Assembly (NCBI RefSeq): GCF_024171885.1
Contig: NZ_JAMTCP010000037.1
Coordinates: 1-64,000, forward strand
Length of the DNA: 64,000 nt
Direction of reading: 5' to 3'
DNA from: Streptoalloteichus tenebrarius
GTDB taxonomy: Bacteria; Actinomycetota; Actinomycetes; Mycobacteriales; Pseudonocardiaceae
Part shown: positions 25,605 to 34,210 of the stretch, piece after piece
Position numbering within the stretch: the first letter of the stretch is position 1
How the letters are laid out: the number at the start of each line of letters is the position of its first letter
The notes under the pieces: generated by a model
What the model was told of the DNA's origin: nothing
Database searches by the model: none
What the model saw: the letters and a program-made list of their open reading frames with translations, nothing else
Position numbers and translations under genes: made by a program

Positions 25605-26201
25605 ATTACCGACGCAGACGTTTCGGAACCCCTCGTGTGGCTGCGGGGCCAGCGAGCAGGGCTCGGCCCGTACCGTGGTGATCTGGTGGCCGACTACTGG
25701 CGGTGGGAGCAAGACCCCGGTGTGATCGTGGGATACGGACGCCAGACGCCGGAATCGTTGGAAGCCCGCACCGAGGGGTACCAGCACCAAGCGCGTGGGA
25801 CGGACGACCAACTCAGGTTCACCGTCTACGACGTCACCAGCACGCCAGTCCCGGTCGGAACCAGCTCGATCCTGATTGACCACCACGTCAGAACCGGAGA
25901 GTTCTTCATCATGCTCGGCGACCCGGCCAGGCGAGGAAACGGCATCGGCACCGAAGCAATCCGGCTGACGTTGGACTACGCGTTTCACGTGACCAACCTG
26001 GCGTGTGTCTACCTGTCCGTGCTGGCGCCGAACACGACGGCGATCAAGGCATATGAGCGTGCCGGGTTCCGGCGTATCGGGGAACGCCGCAACTCCGGCT
26101 ACTGGCTCGGACAGCGGGTGAACGAAGTCCTCATGGACGCCGTCCCCGATGACTTCCCTGGACCGTCAGCAGTGAAGGACCTCCTACGGCCAGCGCTGTA
26201 A
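25605..26201 (+). CDS. GNAT N-acetyltransferase (lasso-associated type), unusual ATT start
   Basis: 198 residues from ATT 25605. A RimJ/RimL-like GNAT fold is indicated by GLGPYRGDLVADYWRWEQ, FIMLGDPARRGNGIGTEAIR (acetyl-CoA loop R-x-x-G-x-G) and VLAPNTTAIKAYERAGFRRI. No ATG, GTG or TTG lies at the expected N-terminus. ATT 25605 has GGGAG seven bases upstream and begins I-T-D-A-D-V, where M-T-D would be expected. GTG in the codon for V of PLVWLRG and the upstream ATG 25536 are alternatives. It lies 13 bases after the lasso-B pseudogene. In albusnodin-type lasso clusters a GNAT acetylates the lasso peptide, so this may be an orphan tailoring gene. Confidence 0.7.
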   Translation: MTDADVSEPLVWLRGQRAGLGPYRGDLVADYWRWEQDPGVIVGYGRQTPESLEARTEGYQHQARGTDDQLRFTVYDVTSTPVPVGTSSILIDHHVRTGEFFIMLGDPARRGNGIGTEAIRLTLDYAFHVTNLACVYLSVLAPNTTAIKAYERAGFRRIGERRNSGYWLGQRVNEVLMDAVPDDFPGPSAVKDLLRPAL

Positions 26202-26272
26202 CCGCACGCTTGCCTCCGACGAGCGCTCCGTCTCGTAGGCCGCGTTCGTCACCAGCGCTCCCGGCCGGATAG

Positions 26273-26321
26273 GCAGCGGGGCCGGGTCTCGGGCGAACAA
26301 CCCGAGACCCGGCCCCGCTGC
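26273..26321. terminator. Strong terminator after the GNAT gene
   Basis: Perfect 21-bp arms (26273-26293, 26301-26321) and a 7-base loop, in the 26202-26543 gap between convergent genes. The gap otherwise contains only the third repeat element. Confidence 0.85.
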
Positions 26322-26463
26322 TGTCGGTCGCTCGTCGGCCTCTCAGCCGCGAGACGGCCGCCCCGCAACCTTCGGCGTGCGCTTCTGACCACGGCTTGCG
26401 GTGGATCGCCTGACCGGCCCCGACCTGGAACCACGAGCCGGACCGGACTGGACCACTTCCAGT

Positions 26464-26489
26464 GTCTCGCGCGAGACTGACAATTCCGG
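26464..26489 (-). repeat. Copy 3 of the CGCGCG...TGACAATTCC element
   Basis: Here the element has a perfect 14-base palindrome GTCTCGCGCGAGAC (26464-26477) directly followed by TGACAATTCCGG. Copies 1 and 2 carry a degenerated palindrome. Confidence 0.7.
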
Positions 26490-26543
26490 CCGCGTTCGAG
26501 TGCCCCGGGCGGGTGGTGTTGGTGGGTGGTCCCGGTTGGGCGG

Positions 26544-28676
26544 TCAGAGGTCGGCGGGGCCGGGCACCAGGCGCAGGGGCATGCCCCTGGCCGTGACGTG
26601 GTCGCCCCAGGCCGCGTGCGCGCCGGCCGCGCGCCACCAGTCGGCCTGCTCCGCGCTCGCGACACCGCCCACGACGACCGTCACGCCCATCCGGTCCAGG
26701 AGGGTCACCAGGTCGGCGGCGGAGCGGGCGAGGATCGAGTCCGGTCGCCGCGCCACCTGGTCCGCGAGCGCCGGCGCGATCTCCACCACGCGACTCGGCA
26801 GGTCCTCCACGCACGCCAGGTCGACCGCGCCCAGACCGAAGCCGTGCGCGTAGGTGCGCACGCCGAGCCCCGACAGCACACGGATGTTGTCCCACGCGTC
26901 ATCGCTCTCGTCCCGCAGCGCCGAGGTGGGGAAGCCCAGCCGCAGCCGGTCCGGCCCCAGCCCGAACTCGGCCAGCACGGCACGCACCTCGCCCACCAGG
27001 TCGGGGTCGGCCGCCTGGTGCGCGTCCAGGGCGACGCCGACGGCGGGCGCCAACCCGCCCCAGGTCAGCGCCTGCTCCCCCGCCGAGCGCAGCAACCACT
27101 GCGCGATCGGCGGTCCGAGCCCCACGACCTCGGCCATGGCCAGGCACCGCGCGTGCGGCACGACGCCCATGTCCGGGTGTTCCCACCGCAGCACCGCCTC
27201 GACCGCGAGGATCTCCGGGTCGCGCAGCGACACCACGGGCCGGTGCTCGACGCGGATCTCCCCGTTCTCCCACGCGCCCGGCATGCCCGCCGCCACGGCG
27301 GACCAGGCGCGGTCCCGCGCGTCCCGGTCGGGGTCGAACAACCCCCACTGGCGCCGGCCCTGTTCCTTGACCCGGCGCAGGGTGCTGCCGGCCGCGCGCA
27401 ACAGGTCGCAGGCGGTGAACCCGTGGGTCGGTTGCTGCACGACCCCGATGCTGACCGACGCCGCGACGCCGTGCGGGCCGTAGTAGACCGGCTCGGCCAG
27501 CTCCTCGTTGATCCGGGCGGCGAGCGCGCCCACGTCCGGTCGGCCCTCGGTGTGCCGGACCGCCACGACGAACTCGTCGCCCCCGAGTCGCGCCACGAGC
27601 TCGTCGCCGGGGTCGGGGAACAAGGCGCGGAGCTGGCGCGCGACCCGCTTCAGCACCTCGTCGCCGATCCGGTGGCCGAGCCCCTCGTTCACCACGCCGA
27701 GGCCGTCGACGTCCACCTGGAGCACGGTGATCTCGTCGCTCTCGGCGACCATCCGCTCCAGCCCGGTCACCAGCGCCTGGCGGTTCGGCAGGCCGGTCAA
27801 CGCGTCGTGCAGGGCCTGCTTGCGCAGCTCGCGCTGCAACAGGTGCAGGTCGGTGACGTCCGCGACGGCCGTCACGTGGTAGGCCGGCGCGCCCTCGGCG
27901 TCCCTCAGCAGCGAGACGGCGAGGGTGCACCAGACCGTGTCGCCGTCCTTGTGCCGCAACCGCCGCTGCTCGCGCAGTCGGTCGGCCTTCCCGTCGCTCA
28001 GGCGGCCGTAGACCGACTCCAGCGCGCCGACGTCGTCGGGGTGGAACACGTCGGACAGCCGCAGCTCGGCCAGCTCGGGCCGCCCGTGGCCGACGATCTC
28101 CAGGAACGCCCCGTTGACCTGGACGAACCGGCCCTCGGGGTCGGTGATCGCGATGCCGACGGCCGAGATGCCGAACACCTCGCGGAACCGGGCCTCGCTC
28201 AGCCACAGCTCGCGCTCGGCCTTCTCCTTGGCCAGCAGCAGGGCGCGCTTGACCCCCTCCTGCTGGTCGAAGACGAGGTCCCTGGTGGCCTGCACGTACC
28301 CGGACACCAGGGAGCCGAGCAGGGCGTAGACCCGCGACCGCGCTCGGGGCACCCGGGCCAGTTCCGGCAGGCCCGGCAGCGACTCGGCGAGCAACTCCAG
28401 GGAGCGCGCCAGGCTCGTCTGCCCGGTGAACCCGTCGCGCACCATGGCCCTGCCGACGTCGACGGCGGGCGCGGCGGAGAACTCGTCGGCGCGCAGCACC
28501 CTGATCGTCTCGTCGACCAGGGCGGCCAGCCGGCGTTCGATCTCCTCGTGCGGGACGGGGACGAAGACGCTCGTGGCCATCGCGACGGCCCAGTCCCGGA
28601 CGAGCTGTGCGCGGTCGCGCGCGGGGCGCGCCCGTGACCGAGGCCCCTTCGGGCCCTGGGGTGGTGACGTCGTCAT
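26544..28676 (-). CDS. PAS-GGDEF-EAL cyclic-di-GMP signalling protein (degenerate EAL)
   Basis: 710 residues from ATG 28676, which has GAGGAG just upstream. An N-terminal helical domain leads to a PAS domain (FREVFGISAVGIAITDPEG, about 165-280). A GGDEF domain follows with an intact LGGDEFVVAVRH active site, so c-di-GMP synthesis is plausible. The C-terminal EAL-like domain has EAVLRWEHPDMG in place of EALxRW. It lacks the usual Glu in the LELEITES region (RLGFPTSALRDE) and reads AHGFGLGAVD where active enzymes have DDFGTG. The phosphodiesterase half is probably a c-di-GMP sensor or inactive. It is cytosolic, with no transmembrane segments seen. Confidence 0.88.
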   Translation of the reverse strand: MTTSPPQGPKGPRSRARPARDRAQLVRDWAVAMATSVFVPVPHEEIERRLAALVDETIRVLRADEFSAAPAVDVGRAMVRDGFTGQTSLARSLELLAESLPGLPELARVPRARSRVYALLGSLVSGYVQATRDLVFDQQEGVKRALLLAKEKAERELWLSEARFREVFGISAVGIAITDPEGRFVQVNGAFLEIVGHGRPELAELRLSDVFHPDDVGALESVYGRLSDGKADRLREQRRLRHKDGDTVWCTLAVSLLRDAEGAPAYHVTAVADVTDLHLLQRELRKQALHDALTGLPNRQALVTGLERMVAESDEITVLQVDVDGLGVVNEGLGHRIGDEVLKRVARQLRALFPDPGDELVARLGGDEFVVAVRHTEGRPDVGALAARINEELAEPVYYGPHGVAASVSIGVVQQPTHGFTACDLLRAAGSTLRRVKEQGRRQWGLFDPDRDARDRAWSAVAAGMPGAWENGEIRVEHRPVVSLRDPEILAVEAVLRWEHPDMGVVPHARCLAMAEVVGLGPPIAQWLLRSAGEQALTWGGLAPAVGVALDAHQAADPDLVGEVRAVLAEFGLGPDRLRLGFPTSALRDESDDAWDNIRVLSGLGVRTYAHGFGLGAVDLACVEDLPSRVVEIAPALADQVARRPDSILARSAADLVTLLDRMGVTVVVGGVASAEQADWWRAAGAHAAWGDHVTARGMPLRLVPGPADL

Positions 28677-28917
28677 CGGCTCCTCATCCACCGCCGCCAC
28701 CGGGGCGCCCGGTCCCTCGGCGACCCGGGGGACGGCCGGGCTGGCCGGGAACGGGACGGCGAGCAGGACGGCGGGGAACACGGCGGGGCGGGACGAGGCA
28801 GCGTGGAACGGGATCGTCGCGGCGCGGGACGGGGAAGGACGGTCTCGTCGGCACGGGTCACCTCCTCCCACACGCCAGGCAGGCGAAAGGCAGGCCCGGC
28901 CACACCTCTCCCCATGG

Positions 28918-29727
28918 TCAGGGGAGGCGGCCAACGCCGGCGTAGATCTGTTCTCGCTCCGGCCCCTCGGCGCCGTCGCCTGGCGAGACCGGCCGCCAGT
29001 CGGCCGTGCTCACCACTCCCGGCTCGACCAGGTCGAACCCGGTGAACAACGCCTCGACCTCGGCCCGGCTCCTGGGGTGGATGGGGTCCTTGCTCCTGCT
29101 CATCACCTCGACCATCGCCGCCATCTCGTCGGGCCTGGTGTCGGCGGTGAAGTGGGACAACGCGAGGTGGCTGCCGGGGGCGAGCCGGGAGCGGAAGCGG
29201 TCGAGGAGGTCGCGCGGCCCCCACTCGTCGGGCACGAAGTGGAACACGCCCACCATCAACAAGCCGATCGGGCGGTCGAAGTCCAGCAGCTCCCTGGTGG
29301 TCGGGTGGTCCAGGATCGCCTCGGGGCGGCGCAGGTCCTCCTGGAGCGCGGCGGCCCGCCCGTTCCCGGCGAGGATGAGCTGGCTGTGCGCGACCGCGAC
29401 CGGCTCGTTGTCCACGTACACGACGCGGGCGTCCGGGTTGGCGGCCTGCGCGATCTCGTGCACGTTGCCGACGGTCGGGATGCCGGAGCCGATGTCGAGG
29501 AACTGGTCCACCCCCCGCTCGACCATGAACAGCACCGCGCGGCGCAGGAACGCCCGGTTGAGCCGGGCGATGTCCCGCGACCCCGGCAACGCCGCGGCGA
29601 ACCGCTCCGCGAGCTCCCGGTCCGCCGCGAAGTTGTGCCCTCCCCCGAGGAGGTAGTCGTAGACCCGTGCCGCGCTCGGCAGGTCGACGTTCACGCCTTC
29701 GGGCACCCAACTCGACTGTTCGGCCAC
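28918..29727 (-). CDS. S-adenosylmethionine methyltransferase, DUF574 family
   Basis: 269 residues. It matches the large actinobacterial DUF574 methyltransferase family: ARVYDYLLGGGHNFAADREL, then FLDIGSGIPTVGNVHEIAQA (SAM-binding), RVVYVDNEPVAVAHSQLIL and SHFTADTRPDEM. Substrates for this family are generally unknown. GTG 29727 fits the GAGGTGC upstream; GTG 29730 is equally possible. The 240 bases downstream, before the GGDEF gene, hold no ORF of note. The ~295 bases upstream (29728-30022) hold no recognisable gene, only a GTCCATTTTGGAC site at 29916-29928. Confidence 0.88.
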   Translation of the reverse strand: MAEQSSWVPEGVNVDLPSAARVYDYLLGGGHNFAADRELAERFAAALPGSRDIARLNRAFLRRAVLFMVERGVDQFLDIGSGIPTVGNVHEIAQAANPDARVVYVDNEPVAVAHSQLILAGNGRAAALQEDLRRPEAILDHPTTRELLDFDRPIGLLMVGVFHFVPDEWGPRDLLDRFRSRLAPGSHLALSHFTADTRPDEMAAMVEVMSRSKDPIHPRSRAEVEALFTGFDLVEPGVVSTADWRPVSPGDGAEGPEREQIYAGVGRLP

Positions 29728-30022
29728 CACGCACCTCACACTCCGGACCGGTAATCGCCACACTACCGAGCGTGCGCAGTCAGGGTAGTGGGCTGATCCC
29801 TGAACGGACGCGGCCGAACGGAGCAGTCGGGCACGGTATGCGACCGTCCTGACCGCCCGTGCGGCCAGGACGGTGTCACGCGACGCCCCCCCGCCGCCAT
29901 CAGCACCCCATGTCTGTCCATTTTGGACAAAACCGGGTCCCCCCGGCGGCGCGTGATCCATGCCGGGAGACGCACTGGAGTCGCCGGTTCCCACTCCTCC
30001 TCCGCACGACCGCCGACGGCGT

Positions 30023-30868
30023 TCAGGAGGGCTCGGGCACGGCGACGCGCCGAGCCCCGGCGACCGGGCCGGGCGCCGGCGTCACCAGGAACCCCTGGTC
30101 CACCCAGTCCCGCAGCCAGGCCCTGGCCAGGTCCCGGTCCACGTCGCGGAGCGCCTCGGCGAGCACGACGCGGTGGAGCAGCGCGGTGAGCACCCGGTGG
30201 GCTTCCGCGGTCAGCTCGTGCACCCGCACCAGGAGGTCCCTGCGGGTCAGGGCGAGGAACACCGGTCTGGCCCTCGGCGGGACGTGCCCGCCGCCCTGCC
30301 GCACGGCCGTCAGGTACTCGTGCACGGTGAACCCCGCGTGGAACAGCCGCAGCCCGGGAGCGGGCGTGGCCCTGGTCGTGGCCCAGTCCTCCTCGGGCAG
30401 GTCGACCAGTCCGCGCGCGGGGACGTCGTTCTCGGTGCCCGGCCCGTCGAGCACCTCGTTGTGCAGGCGCTCGAAGCGCGCGAGGTCGATCACCATCTCG
30501 ACCGTGGGGTCCCGCCGCTCCCTCGGGAGGTGCGCGTCGGGGCGGGTGCGGGCGAGGTGGTCGACGAACTCGGCGTCGAACCGGCTGAGCCGGTAGGACC
30601 TCGCCGGGTTGGCCCGCACGTGGTCCACGACGAACGCGTCGAACACCTCCCTGCCGAGGAGCTGGATCAACGCCGGGTGCAGCTCGCGCATCCGGGTGAA
30701 GAGGCGGCGGCGGTGGGTCCGGCGGAAGACCGCGAACCGCTGGGCGGGGGACAGCGCGGACGACCCGGTGACCAGCCAGCCGATCTCGGGTCCCGGGTCG
30801 CGGGCGTCGAGCAACGCCCGCTGCAACCGCCGCTGCGCCGCGAGCAGGTCCGGCTCGCCGGCGGGCAC
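30023..30868 (-). CDS. DUF2063 / HvfC-BufC-like RiPP maturation partner protein
   Basis: 281 residues. The N-terminal DUF2063-type DNA-binding-like domain is recognisable in LLAAQRRLQRALLDARD and FAVFRRTHRRRLFTRMRELH, with the C-terminal half giving the partner-binding fold. In methanobactin and bufferin systems such proteins (MbnC/BufC) form a complex with the DUF692 iron enzyme and hold the precursor peptide. The gene is one base away from the DUF692 gene upstream, so the two are translated together. No substrate peptide gene follows it. Confidence 0.78.
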   Translation of the reverse strand: MPAGEPDLLAAQRRLQRALLDARDPGPEIGWLVTGSSALSPAQRFAVFRRTHRRRLFTRMRELHPALIQLLGREVFDAFVVDHVRANPARSYRLSRFDAEFVDHLARTRPDAHLPRERRDPTVEMVIDLARFERLHNEVLDGPGTENDVPARGLVDLPEEDWATTRATPAPGLRLFHAGFTVHEYLTAVRQGGGHVPPRARPVFLALTRRDLLVRVHELTAEAHRVLTALLHRVVLAEALRDVDRDLARAWLRDWVDQGFLVTPAPGPVAGARRVAVPEPS

Positions 30869-30869
30869 G

Positions 30870-31730
30870 TCAGACCCCCGCCCACAGCGCGGTGGCCGCG
30901 TGTCGTCTCGCCTTGTCGAGTTCCGCCAGCAGGACGGGGAACGCCGGGAGCTGGTCGTCCCACTCGACCACGGTCGGCGCGCCCCCGGTCAGCACGACCG
31001 CCAGCCGGTACAGCTCCCACACCGCGTCGGCGACGGGCGCGTCGCGGCTGGCGACCGCGTGCGTGCCGTGGTGGGTGTGCCCGGACAGGTGCATCTCCAC
31101 CACGCGGTGGTGGGGCAGCGCCCGCAGGTACTCGACGGGGTCGAAGTCGTGGTTGACGGCCGAGACGTGAACGTTGGTCACGTCGAGCAACAGACCGCAG
31201 TCGGCCTCGTCCGCCATCCGGGCCAGGAACTCCCACTCGGACAGGGTGGAGGCGGCGAACTCGACGGAGCTGCTGGTGTTCTTCAGCACGAGGGGCCGCT
31301 CCAGGACGTCCTGCACGGTCCGGATGCGGCGCACGAGGTGCCGCAGCGACTCCTCGGTGCGGGGCATCGGCAGCACGGCGTGGGTGTTGACCCCGTCCAC
31401 CCCGGTCCAGCCGACGTGGTCGGACACCCACTCCGCGCGGACCTCGTCGGCCAGCTCGCGCAGTCGCCCCAGGTAGCGGTAGTCCAGCCGGTCGCAGCCC
31501 CCGATGGACAGCGCCAGGCCGTGCAGGACGACCGGGTACCGCTCGGCGATCTCGGCCAGCGCCCTGCGGCGGGCGCCGTGGGAGTCCATGAAGTCCTCGG
31601 TGACGACCTCGAAGAACCCGAGCGCCGGCCATCGCTGCCGGACGTAGTCCAGGTGCGGCAGGCGCAGTCCCACGCCGAAACCGAGCCAGCGGGTGCCGAG
31701 CCGGCGGCGTGGGGGAGTCCCGGTCCGCAT
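30870..31730 (-). CDS. DUF692 multinuclear iron enzyme (MbnB/BufB/TglH-like)
   Basis: 286 residues, TIM barrel. Conserved metal-ligand regions of DUF692 are seen: [51 protein letters not shown] and VVEWDD. Family members use two or three irons to oxidise cysteine residues in peptides. The strand that usually reads E-N-x-S has KNTSSS ([12 protein letters not shown]), so one usual carboxylate ligand seems to be Lys here. ATG 31730 is used, with GGAGGG about nine bases before it; the frame is open further up to 31820. The product pathway is unknown. Confidence 0.82.
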   Translation of the reverse strand: MRTGTPPRRRLGTRWLGFGVGLRLPHLDYVRQRWPALGFFEVVTEDFMDSHGARRRALAEIAERYPVVLHGLALSIGGCDRLDYRYLGRLRELADEVRAEWVSDHVGWTGVDGVNTHAVLPMPRTEESLRHLVRRIRTVQDVLERPLVLKNTSSSVEFAASTLSEWEFLARMADEADCGLLLDVTNVHVSAVNHDFDPVEYLRALPHHRVVEMHLSGHTHHGTHAVASRDAPVADAVWELYRLAVVLTGGAPTVVEWDDQLPAFPVLLAELDKARRHAATALWAGV

Positions 31731-31904
31731 CAGCCAGATCCCTCCGCCGAGTGGTCGACCCCATTCGTCGTAGCCCGGCGGGCCGGCCCCTGCCAGCCCA
31801 CTCCCCCTGCCGCACACCACATTCCGCTGTTCGAGGGAGTGTCGGGTGGCCGAGGGCGTGTCGTGGCGGTTGCGTGGGCCGGCCCGCCGGCCGGGTCTCC
31901 GGGA

Positions 31905-33458
31905 TCAGTCCCCGTCCGGCGCCCCGCGCCGGGGAAGCCACGACGCCACGAGGACCGCGGCCACCGCGACCAGGACCGCCACGACGCGCAGGGCGAACCC
32001 GGCCGCGTCCGAGAACGCCACCCGCACCGCGTGGTCCAGCACGGCGGTCTCCGGGCCGCCCCGCTCGTGGACGAAGGCCAGCGCCGAGGCGACCGACCCG
32101 CGCACCTCCTCGCCCGCCGCGCCGGCGAGGTCGCGCACCGGCGCCGGCAGCGACGGGCCGAACGCTCCGTTGAGGAGGGTCCCGAACAACGCGAACCCGA
32201 CCGCGCCGCCGATCTCGCGGGAGAAGCTGTTGATCCCCGAGCCCAGCCCGGCCTTGCTGGCGGGCAACGAGGTCAGGATCGCCATGGACAGCAGCGGGTT
32301 GGACAGTCCGCTCCCGGTGCCCACCAACACCATGCACACCGCGTACAGCGGGTAGGGCGTGTCCGGCCCGCACAACGAGTACAGGAGGAGGCCGACGGCC
32401 ACGCCCAACAGGCCGGAGACCACCACGGCCCTGGTGCCGAAGCGCTCCGCGAGCCGGCCGGCCCTCGGTGAGGCGACGAACAGCATCACCGCCATCGGCA
32501 GCGTCCCGAGCCCGGCGAGCACGGCGGGATAACCCTTGACGCTCATCAGGTACTGGCCGTTGAGGGCGAAGACGGAGTACATCGCCACGAACGACACGAT
32601 GATGCCGATCGTCCCCGTCCGGGCTCCGGAGCCCAGGAAGACGCGCGGGTCGACCAGGGGGTGCGCCAGCCGCAGCTCCACGAGCACGAACACCACCAGC
32701 AGCGCCGCCGCCGCGCCGAAGGCGAGGAGCACGAAGCCCGACAGCCATCCGGCGCGTTGCCCCTCGATGATCCCCGTCAGCAGGGCGAGGACGGCCGCGA
32801 CGAGCAGCACGACGCCGACCGGGTCGAGCGGCTGTTCGTGCCGGGGCACCCGGGGCGCGGTGACCGCCACCAGCGCCATCCCGACGAGGGCGAGCGGCGC
32901 GGCCACGGCGAAGAGCACCCGCCAGTCGGCGTACTGGAGGACCACCCCGCCGAGGACGTTGCCGGCCACCCCGCCGATGCCGCTCATCGCGGTCCACGTC
33001 GCGACGGCGCGGCCCCGCTGGTCGGCGGGGAACACCCGCGTCAGCAACGGAAGGCTGCTGGGCAGCACCAGGGCGGCGCCCGCGCCGGCGACGGCGCGGG
33101 CGACCAGCAGCGTGGGCACGGTCGGCGCCAGCGCCGACCCGACCGAGCCCACCGCGAGGACCGCCAACCCGGTCAGCATCGCGCCCTTGCGGCCGACGCG
33201 GTCGCCGAGGGCGCCGGCCGGGACCAGCAGGCAGCCGAAGGCGACCAGGTAGCTGTCGATGATCCACAGGACCTCGGTCGGCGACGGGTAGGGCGCGCTG
33301 GTGGACAACCGGCCGACCGCGAGGTTCACCGCCGCCCCGAGCCCGAACACCAGGGCGACGCACAGGCAGACGGCGACCGTGACGACGCGCCGCGTTCCCG
33401 CGCCGGGCGGCGTCGCGTCGGGGCGCGCCGTCACGGTCGCCTCACCGCCCCGCGTCAC
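31905..33458 (-). CDS. MFS drug exporter, DHA2 (EmrB/QacA) type
   Basis: About 517 residues and 14 hydrophobic helices. Motif A (GDRVGRKGAML) and the motif-C-like GMALVAVTAPR region place it with proton-driven multidrug exporters. GTG 33458 overlaps the stop of the upstream O-methyltransferase (GTGA); GTG 33434, preceded by GTGAGG, is the alternative and gives 509 residues. Coupling to a small-molecule methyltransferase suggests that a methylated compound or a drug analogue is exported. The substrate is unknown. Confidence 0.9.
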   Translation of the reverse strand: MTRGGEATVTARPDATPPGAGTRRVVTVAVCLCVALVFGLGAAVNLAVGRLSTSAPYPSPTEVLWIIDSYLVAFGCLLVPAGALGDRVGRKGAMLTGLAVLAVGSVGSALAPTVPTLLVARAVAGAGAALVLPSSLPLLTRVFPADQRGRAVATWTAMSGIGGVAGNVLGGVVLQYADWRVLFAVAAPLALVGMALVAVTAPRVPRHEQPLDPVGVVLLVAAVLALLTGIIEGQRAGWLSGFVLLAFGAAAALLVVFVLVELRLAHPLVDPRVFLGSGARTGTIGIIVSFVAMYSVFALNGQYLMSVKGYPAVLAGLGTLPMAVMLFVASPRAGRLAERFGTRAVVVSGLLGVAVGLLLYSLCGPDTPYPLYAVCMVLVGTGSGLSNPLLSMAILTSLPASKAGLGSGINSFSREIGGAVGFALFGTLLNGAFGPSLPAPVRDLAGAAGEEVRGSVASALAFVHERGGPETAVLDHAVRVAFSDAAGFALRVVAVLVAVAAVLVASWLPRRGAPDGD

Positions 33459-34123
33459 GGCGCACCCACGTAGCTGGACAGCTCCAGGCCCTGGCCGTCC
33501 GCGATCGCCGTCGAGACGTAGCCGTTGGCCGGGTCGCGCACGTGGTCGAGGTAGGCGCGGGCGCCGTCGGCGAACTTCAGGGTGTCGTCGGCGTGCACGA
33601 GCGCGCCCGGCCGCAGCTTCGGCTCCACCGTCCTGAGCACGTCGAGGTAGAAGTCCACCCAGCCGTCCAGGTACAGCAGGTCCACCGGCCCCGGGACCGT
33701 GGTGAGCGTGCGGCTCGCCTCGCCCACGAGCATGCCGACGTGGTCGGAGACGCCGGCGCGCTGGATGTTGCGCCACGCCGCCTCGGCCTTCCCGCCGTGC
33801 AGCTCGGTGGTGATCACCCGGCCGAACCCGTTGTCCCGCAGGGCGGCGGCGATGTGGATGGTGCTGAAGCCGTAGGCGGTGCCGAACTCGATCACGGTCG
33901 TCGGGCGCATCGCCCGCACGGTGGCGTAGAGCAGGCGACCGATGGCGGCGGGGGCGGCGTAGTACCCGCTGCCGCACGCCGCGACCAGCTCCTCGGGCGT
34001 CCACGGCGTCGTCCTGGCGCGGACCTCCTCCAGCAGTTTCGGTTGTTCCACCGCGTCCACCCTGGCCTGCTCGGCGGCGATCTCGTCGAGCACGGCGCGG
34101 ACGCGCGGTTCGGAGAGTCCCAT
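33455..34123 (-). CDS. Class I SAM-dependent O-methyltransferase
   Basis: 222 residues, caffeoyl-CoA O-methyltransferase-like fold. It has TTVIEFGTAYGFSTIHIAAA for SAM binding and DLLYLDGWVDFYLDVL for the metal/carboxylate region. ATG 34123 fits GTGAGG nine bases upstream; ATG 34147 is possible but lacks a ribosome binding site. Its stop overlaps the exporter start, so the two form an operon. The substrate is unknown, a small catechol-like or carboxyl compound by family. Confidence 0.85.
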   Translation of the reverse strand: MGLSEPRVRAVLDEIAAEQARVDAVEQPKLLEEVRARTTPWTPEELVAACGSGYYAAPAAIGRLLYATVRAMRPTTVIEFGTAYGFSTIHIAAALRDNGFGRVITTELHGGKAEAAWRNIQRAGVSDHVGMLVGEASRTLTTVPGPVDLLYLDGWVDFYLDVLRTVEPKLRPGALVHADDTLKFADGARAYLDHVRDPANGYVSTAIADGQGLELSSYVGAP

Positions 34124-34193
34124 GGGAATCTGCCTCACATTCGTCATGAACACGACGCTAGAAAGGGACGCGAAAAAGGTCCAGTTCCCATTT

Positions 34194-34210
34194 CGCAACT
34201 AACGGTTGCG
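34194..34210. promoter_or_regulatory. Inverted repeat CGCAAC-5-GTTGCG upstream of the methyltransferase
   Basis: It overlaps the stop of the YczE gene and lies about 70 bases before the methyltransferase start. Similar TTGCG/CGCAA and TCAATCG words recur at 34945-34970 and at 35886-35912, upstream of the LysR gene. A shared operator is possible but unproven. Confidence 0.3.

Noticed and set aside
29763-29975. Small minus-strand ORF (70 codons) considered as the RiPP precursor for the DUF692 pair
   Set aside because: It has a single Cys, no leader-core look, no ribosome binding site and overlaps a GTCCA palindrome; nothing ties it to the pair.
30892-31476. Plus-strand ORFs opposite the DUF692 gene
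   Set aside because: Ser/Thr/Arg-rich antisense translations with no start signals.
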